DNA from: Armatimonadota bacterium
Lineage (GTDB): Bacteria; Armatimonadota; JADLDR01
Direction: 5' to 3'
Assembly (NCBI GenBank): GCA_020846535.1
Contig: JADLDR010000074.1
Coordinates: 1-43,301, forward strand
DNA length: 43,301 nucleotides
Shown: in pieces, positions 39,464 to 43,301 of the stretch
Layout of the letters: each line of letters begins with the position of its first letter
How positions within the stretch are numbered: the stretch's first letter is position 1
Made by a program: the position numbers and the translations under genes
Notes under the pieces: generated by a model
The model's database searches: none
Told to the model about the DNA's origin: nothing
The model's input: only the letters and a program-made list of their open reading frames with translations

Positions 39464-40156
39464 ATGAAAATCCTGATGACCGGCTCCGCGCATCCCCTGG
39501 CCCGCGCCCTGACATACGGGCTGGGAGAGGATGTCACGATGATTCCCCTGGAAGGCGACCTGCTCGATGCGGAAGCCGTCCGGCCTGTCGTGGCCGGGGC
39601 GGATGCCATCATCCACGCCCTGCCCCTTGTCCTGACCGAATCCCCGCCGGAGGGCATGAGCGATACCCGCCGCCTCGACAGCGCCACCCGCGGCACTTAC
39701 CACCTCTTGAGCGCGGCAGGCGATGCTGGAATACCCAGATGCCTCTTGCTCAGTTCCCTGAGACTTTTCGAGAAATGCCCGGAGGGCAGCTTCATCTCCG
39801 AATGGTGGATGCCTCGCCCCGATGCCGAAATCGGGTCCCTCTGCCTCTATTCCGCCGAGGTCACGGCCCGCGAGTTCGCCCGCGAAGAAAAAATCGCGGT
39901 TCTCTGCCTGCGCTTCGCCCGGCCTGTGAGGGCGGAAGGGACGCAGGAAAACCCCGACCCGGCCTGGATCGATATGGAGGACGCCGTTTCAGCCTGCCGC
40001 AGCGCCCTGGAAATGCCCCTGGGCAGGCCGCGCCCCTGGCTCTTTCATATCGCAGGCGGGCTGCCCGGCTGCCCTTACTCTACCTATTTCGCCCGCCGCT
40101 CCCCGCTCGGTTTCACGGCCCGGCGCAACTTCGGCCTGAAAGGAGAAGACGCATGA
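39464..40156 (+). CDS. NAD-dependent epimerase/dehydratase-like protein 1 (SDR fold)
   Basis: 230 residues; ATG 39464, with CGGAGGG further upstream. Rossmann start MKILMTGSAHPLARALTYGL, where the glycine pattern is degenerate (GSAHPLA rather than GxxGxxG), then GADAIIHALPLVL, YHLLSAAGDAGIPRCLLLSS, and LCLYSAEVTAREFA in place of the YxxxK site (Lys missing). The core and the missing Lys suggest weak or no redox activity. Its stop overlaps the next start (ATGA), so the two products are translated together and may form a heterodimer. Sugar or lactone metabolism is a guess from family membership. Confidence 0.78.
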   Translation: MKILMTGSAHPLARALTYGLGEDVTMIPLEGDLLDAEAVRPVVAGADAIIHALPLVLTESPPEGMSDTRRLDSATRGTYHLLSAAGDAGIPRCLLLSSLRLFEKCPEGSFISEWWMPRPDAEIGSLCLYSAEVTAREFAREEKIAVLCLRFARPVRAEGTQENPDPAWIDMEDAVSACRSALEMPLGRPRPWLFHIAGGLPGCPYSTYFARRSPLGFTARRNFGLKGEDA

Positions 40157-40854
40157 AAGTTCTGGTCCTGGGGGCCGCAGGCCCGGTCGCCGCAGCCGCC
40201 ATCGAGGCGATGAAACCCTACCATGCCCTGACCCTGACCGATATCAAGCCGATGGAGAGCGAGCACCCCACCCGAATCGTGGATATCGCCGATCCGGCCC
40301 AGGTGGCCGTCGCTGCGGAAGGCCACGATGCCATCATCAATTTCACGGTCAACCGCTACGACCCCTCAGCTTCCTTCCATGTCAATTTACTCGGGGCCTA
40401 TGCCGTGATGGAGGCAGCGGTGGCGTGCGGCATCCGGAAGGTCGTCCATACAGGCCCTTTTATGCTCATGGGCGAAACCTATGCCCACGACTACGATCTC
40501 ACCGACGACTGCCCTGCCCGCCCCGGCACTGGGCTTTACTGCCTGACCAAATATCTGGGACAGGAGGTTTGCCGCATCTACGCCGAAGCGCACGACCTGG
40601 TTGTCCCCTGCCTGCTCTACAGCGGCTTCTTCGACCCGCAGGAATCTCACAGGGGCGGTTTCCCTTTATATGTCTCCTGGCGCGATTCCGGCGAGGCGGC
40701 CCGGCTGGCGGTGGAGGTCCCCGGCCTGCCGCGCCCCTTCGAGGTTCTCCACATCCTCGCCGACCTTCCTTATCGCAAATTCATCAACGAAAAAGCCCGC
40801 CGGCTCCTCGGCTGGGAACCCAAAGATACGTTCGAGCGGATATGGAAGATATAG
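40153..40854 (+). CDS. NAD-dependent epimerase/dehydratase-like protein 2 (SDR fold)
   Basis: 233 residues from ATG 40153, overlapping the previous stop by four bases; GGAG lies inside the end of that gene. Extended SDR: MKVLVLGAAGPVAAAAIEAM, VDIADPAQVAVAAEGHDAII, FHVNLLGAYAVMEAAVACGI, RKVVHTGPFMLMG, and YCLTKYLGQEVCRIYAEAH with the canonical Y-x3-K. Near the end FINEKARRLLGWEPKDTFER is the usual tail of UDP-sugar epimerases. So this member keeps the catalytic pair while its partner has lost the Lys. Divergent from the membrane protein; the next gene has its own promoter. Confidence 0.85.
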   Translation: MKVLVLGAAGPVAAAAIEAMKPYHALTLTDIKPMESEHPTRIVDIADPAQVAVAAEGHDAIINFTVNRYDPSASFHVNLLGAYAVMEAAVACGIRKVVHTGPFMLMGETYAHDYDLTDDCPARPGTGLYCLTKYLGQEVCRIYAEAHDLVVPCLLYSGFFDPQESHRGGFPLYVSWRDSGEAARLAVEVPGLPRPFEVLHILADLPYRKFINEKARRLLGWEPKDTFERIWKI

Positions 40855-40860
40855 CCGCCC

Positions 40861-40889
40861 TTGACAAACGCAGGCTTTACCCTTATAAT
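40861..40889 (+). promoter_or_regulatory. Consensus sigma70 promoter of the mrp-nfu unit
   Basis: TTGACA (40861-40866), 17-base spacer, TATAAT (40884-40889). Both boxes and spacing are perfect. Transcription should start near 40896, giving a leader of about 60 nt before the mrp ATG. Confidence 0.93.
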
Positions 40890-40954
40890 GAAACTGGATT
40901 AATTAAGATTTTTGTTGATAAATTCAAGAATGCTTGCCGGAAAGGAGCCTGTGA

Positions 40955-42067
40955 ATGGGGAAGACGGCAACCGAGGCCGATATTATCAATGCTCTGAGGA
41001 AGGTCAGAGAGCCGGAACTGGGGAAAGACCTGGTATCCCTCAATATGGTGCAGGATGTGAAGGTATGCGCCGGGGCCGCCTCCCTGACGCTGGTGCTGAC
41101 CACACCCGCCTGCCCGCTCAAAAGCGAGATCGAGGAATCGGCGCGCCAGGCGGTGCTGGCTGTTCCCGGCATCGAACGGGTCGATATCAAAATGACCAGC
41201 AATGTCACCCGCAGCACAACCACCGCTGAGGATATCTTGCCTGGCGTCCGGAACGTGGTCGCCGTGGGCAGCGGCAAAGGCGGGGTAGGCAAATCCACGG
41301 TGGCCGTCAACCTGGCCGCAGCCCTGGCCGAGTCTCACGCTTCGGTGGGCCTGCTCGATGCGGATATCTACGGCCCCAGTATCCCCACCATGATGGGCAT
41401 CAACCGCAAGCCGGAGGTGGTGGAGGGCAAGCTGATTCCCCTGGAGCAGCACCGTATCCGCCTGATGTCTCTGGGCTTCCTCCTGGGGGATAACGCCCCT
41501 GTCATCTGGCGCGGCCCGATGGTGGCCGGGGCCGTGCGGCAGATGCTCTCCGATGTGGAGTGGGGCGAACTGGACTACCTCATCGTGGACCTGCCGCCCG
41601 GAACCGGAGACGCCCAGCTTACCCTGGCACAGACCGTGCCCCTCACAGGATCCGTCATCGTCATGACCTCCCAGGACGTGGCCCTCAATATCGCCACGAA
41701 GACCCTTCAGATGTTCCAGAGGCTCAATGTCCCCATTCTGGGCGTCATCGAAAATATGAGTACCTTCATCTGCCCCCACTGCGGGACGGCCACCCCCATC
41801 TTCAGCACCGGCGGGGGAGAGAAGATAGGAGAAATGCTCGATGTTCCCTTCCTGGGCAGCATCCCGCTCGAACCCAGAATCGTTACTGAGGGCGATACCG
41901 GGGTTCCCAGCGTGATCGCTGCCCCCGAGTCGGCCCATGCCGACGCTTTCCGCAAGGTGGCCCGCGCCATGGCCGCCCGCATCAGTGTCAAAACGATCCT
42001 CGGCGACGCCCAGGCGGACAGCGTCCCGTCCTTGAAGGACCGTTTCCAGAAGCTATTCAATAAGTGA
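40955..42067 (+). CDS. mrp: Mrp/ApbC/NBP35-type P-loop ATPase, Fe-S cluster carrier
   Basis: 370 residues; AAAGGAG is upstream of ATG 40955. Residues 1-85 are a MIP18/DUF59 domain (INALRKVREPELGKDLVSLN, with PACPL at 51-55). Then the deviant Walker A VGSGKGGVGKSTVAVNLA at 104-121, DADIYGPSIPTMMGI, VDLPPGTGDAQLTLAQTVP and a C-x2-C in FICPHCGTATPIF near residue 270. This protein binds and passes on 4Fe-4S clusters in the cytoplasm. It is followed about 110 bases later by an Nfu scaffold gene; the pairing supports the role. Confidence 0.95.
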   Translation: MGKTATEADIINALRKVREPELGKDLVSLNMVQDVKVCAGAASLTLVLTTPACPLKSEIEESARQAVLAVPGIERVDIKMTSNVTRSTTTAEDILPGVRNVVAVGSGKGGVGKSTVAVNLAAALAESHASVGLLDADIYGPSIPTMMGINRKPEVVEGKLIPLEQHRIRLMSLGFLLGDNAPVIWRGPMVAGAVRQMLSDVEWGELDYLIVDLPPGTGDAQLTLAQTVPLTGSVIVMTSQDVALNIATKTLQMFQRLNVPILGVIENMSTFICPHCGTATPIFSTGGGEKIGEMLDVPFLGSIPLEPRIVTEGDTGVPSVIAAPESAHADAFRKVARAMAARISVKTILGDAQADSVPSLKDRFQKLFNK

Positions 42068-42068
42068 G

Positions 42069-42160
42069 AGTATAGGGAGGGTGTAGAGTAGGGGGAAGCT
42101 ATAGAGCATAATGGATAACCTTCCGCCGTCCGGCATTTTCCTATACCCTATCCCCTACCC
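42069..42160. repeat. Degenerate type C repeat between mrp and nfu
   Basis: GTATAGGGAGGGTGTAGAGTAGGGG (from 42070) is roughly the reverse complement of CTATACCCTATCCCCTACCC (42141-42160). The right arm matches the TATACCCT..CCCCTATCCCC repeat at 24.3 kb in style. It lies inside a likely operon. Confidence 0.55.
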
Positions 42161-42179
42161 ATGCAGGAGGCAACCGATC

Positions 42180-42482
42180 ATGGTATCCACAGAGATGGTG
42201 GAACGGGTGGAGGCGGCTCTGGACGAGATTCGGCCTGCCCTTCAGATGGACGGAGGAGATGTGGAGCTTGTCGATATCGATGATGACGGCCTCGTCCGGC
42301 TGAGGCTGGTGGGGGCCTGCCACGGCTGCCCGATGTCGCAGTTCACCTTGCAGATGGGCATCGAGCATACGCTCAAAGCGCGCATCCCGGAAGTGGCCGG
42401 CGTGCAGGCCGTAAACTACGACGATGAGCCGATAGCGGGGCCGATCCAGATTTTCATCCGGGACGACGAGGATTCGCAGTAA
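42180..42482 (+). CDS. NifU C-terminal-domain Fe-S scaffold protein (Nfu type)
   Basis: 100 residues from ATG 42180, with AGGAGG nine bases upstream; the frame opens earlier inside a repeat. Single NifU C-terminal domain: MVERVEAALDEIRPALQMDG, GDVELVDIDDDGLVRLRLVG and CHGCPMSQFTLQMGIE, where C47-x2-C50 bind a bridging 4Fe-4S cluster in the dimer. It donates clusters to target enzymes and here probably works with the Mrp protein just upstream. Confidence 0.94.
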   Translation: MVSTEMVERVEAALDEIRPALQMDGGDVELVDIDDDGLVRLRLVGACHGCPMSQFTLQMGIEHTLKARIPEVAGVQAVNYDDEPIAGPIQIFIRDDEDSQ

Positions 42483-42528
42483 TTCATATCGAAAGGATGC
42501 GAAACGGCCTGAGCCGGATGAGACCATC

Positions 42529-43047
42529 ATGAGAAAACATTGTCCGAAAGACATTGAAATCCGCATCGATGCCAGTTCCGCCGGGGAGATCGCAGTGGAG
42601 GCTGAAGCAAAAATTCCGGTCTGCCCGAAGATCGTCTGGCATGTGCTGACCGACTACAACCGGCTGGCCGAAACCGTTCCCGGCCTCGCCTCTAGCCGCC
42701 TGGCCCATGAGAACGGCGAAAAAAAACTGGAACAGGTGGCCGAATACAAGACGCCCCTCTTTCAGGTGCGTCTGAAAACCGTCTTCCGGCTGGTCGAGAC
42801 GCCCATCCGGCATATCAGTTTCACCGCCATCGAGGGCGATTTCGACCGCTTCGAGGGGGAATGGACGCTTCTCTCTTTCGGCGGGAAGACGCACCTGCAC
42901 TATCACGCGGTGGTTTCGCCGCGGATGTACGTGCCGCAGTTCGTATTGGGCAGGCGTCTTAAGAAAGAAATCGAGCATCAACTGGAGTCCGTCACCGTGC
43001 AGGCGTGCAGAGAGGGCTGCCCGGAGATAGAGAACGCTTCATCGTAG
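42529..43047 (+). CDS. SRPBCC (START/polyketide cyclase-like) ligand-binding protein
   Basis: 172 residues; ATG 42529 with only a weak ribosome site (GGATGAG). SRPBCC features: ISVEAEAK-like opening strand (IAVEAEAKIPVCPKIVWHVL), TDYNRLAETVPGL, FRLVETPIRHISFTAIEGDF, FEGEWTLLSFGGKTHLHYHA and a long C-terminal helix (LGRRLKKEIEHQLESVTVQA). The helix-grip fold holds hydrophobic ligands; proteins of this subtype include coenzyme Q-binding COQ10-like members. The ligand is unknown. It sits between nfu and the superoxide dismutase gene. Confidence 0.82.
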   Translation: MRKHCPKDIEIRIDASSAGEIAVEAEAKIPVCPKIVWHVLTDYNRLAETVPGLASSRLAHENGEKKLEQVAEYKTPLFQVRLKTVFRLVETPIRHISFTAIEGDFDRFEGEWTLLSFGGKTHLHYHAVVSPRMYVPQFVLGRRLKKEIEHQLESVTVQACREGCPEIENASS

Positions 43048-43122
43048 GGAATAGCCGGGCCGTTCACCGGCGACGATATCGTGCCCCCGGCAGAAAGGCC
43101 GTTCAGGTGGTTATTTCATCAC

Positions 43123-43140
43123 TTGTGCGAATCCGCACAA
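43123..43140. promoter_or_regulatory. Short perfect palindrome upstream of sod, candidate operator
   Basis: TTGTGCG (43123-43129), loop AATC, CGCACAA (43134-43140), 23 bases before the sod ATG and just ahead of its GAGGTG ribosome site. It could be a regulator site or an RNA hairpin masking translation. No T-run, so not a terminator. Confidence 0.4.
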
Positions 43141-43163
43141 TCCCGACAACGAGGTGAAACACA

Positions 43164-43301
43164 ATGGCAAAGCATGAGCTTCCCCCCCTCCCCTACGCTT
43201 ACAATGCGCTGGAGCCGAATATGGATGAGCAGACCGTGAAGCTCCATCATGACATGCACCACAAGGCGTATGTGGACGGCCTCAACAATGCGGAGGATAA
43301 G
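43164..43301 (+). CDS. sodA: Superoxide dismutase, Fe/Mn family (partial, runs off the window)
   Basis: The first 46 codons, from ATG 43164 (GAGGTG upstream). [20 protein letters not shown] and [20 protein letters not shown] are the diagnostic N-terminus, with the first metal-binding His (in [11 protein letters not shown]). Converts superoxide to oxygen and peroxide. Whether it uses Fe or Mn is decided further downstream, outside the window. Placement next to Fe-S assembly genes fits oxidative protection. Confidence 0.95.
   Translation, partial: MAKHELPPLPYAYNALEPNMDEQTVKLHHDMHHKAYVDGLNNAEDK

Overview
The window looks like a moderately GC-rich, free-living bacterium of the Armatimonadota / Planctomycetota-like kind. 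The best hint is the pair of type IV pseudopilin-like proteins at 26.8-28.5 kb. They carry the N-terminal [20 protein letters not shown] segment followed by LFPVFARAR-(E/D)K and [10 protein letters not shown], a form I associate with Armatimonadota. The many exported sugar-related proteins (two DUF1080, Gfo/Idh/MocA, a GH5-like enzyme, a beta-helix/propeller fusion, a DUF6785-like membrane protein) fit this. The assignment is an inference from family content. No rRNA is present.

Layout. 0-1.75 kb is a graveyard: a hairpin repeat, a livH tail joined to a livM head, and on the other strand two exported-protein genes with frameshifts and a lost start codon. 1.78-4.7 kb holds a zinc-ribbon/alpha-toroid protein and ApbE, divergent from an FGE-fold protein that lacks the formylglycine-generating Cys. 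5.0-9.15 kb is a sugar operon (beta-helix/five-blade propeller fusion, Tat-exported Gfo/Idh oxidoreductase, DUF1080) closed by a clear terminator. 9.2-10.9 kb is a family 5 solute-binding lipoprotein. 10.9-12.4 kb is a tRNA cluster (Val-CAC, Val-GAC, Gly-CCC, Cys-GCA, Leu-UAA). The two tRNA-Val units share an identical 52-bp promoter region and enclose a tyrosine-recombinase remnant.

12.4-15.8 kb: an STN-domain protein with a Met-rich repeat tail, divergent from glpD and a TIM-barrel sugar isomerase/epimerase. 15.8-21.3 kb is a tight leftward operon: S9 peptidase with an extra C-terminal domain, Eis-like acetyltransferase, membrane histidine kinase with no response regulator, and LipB. 21.5-26.6 kb, also leftward: DegT-type aminotransferase overlapping an exported nitrilase-family protein, then two alkaline-phosphatase-superfamily enzymes, one sulfatase-like but with Thr in place of the modified Cys/Ser. 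26.7-28.5 kb: two paralogous pseudopilin genes with their own terminators; the first is broken by a perfect 19-bp tandem duplication.

28.7-34.2 kb is rightward housekeeping: der, plsY, an AMMECR1-domain protein, a phasin-like coiled coil, a UbiB-family kinase and maf. 34.2-39.3 kb: GH5-like enzyme, second DUF1080, a VapBC-like pair and a 731-residue membrane protein. 39.4-43.3 kb: two overlapping NAD-dependent epimerase-like genes, then a consensus promoter driving mrp, followed by nfu, a SRPBCC protein and the start of Fe/Mn superoxide dismutase. This last stretch is an Fe-S assembly / oxidative stress neighbourhood.

Palindromic repeats of at least four kinds sit between transcription units. 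I see no CRISPR array, complete IS element, prophage or obvious defence island. The best candidates for undescribed biology are the zinc-ribbon toroid next to ApbE, the S9 peptidase/acetyltransferase/orphan kinase operon, the aminotransferase/nitrilase/Thr-phosphohydrolase group, the STN/Met-rich protein, and the phasin-like/UbiB pair.
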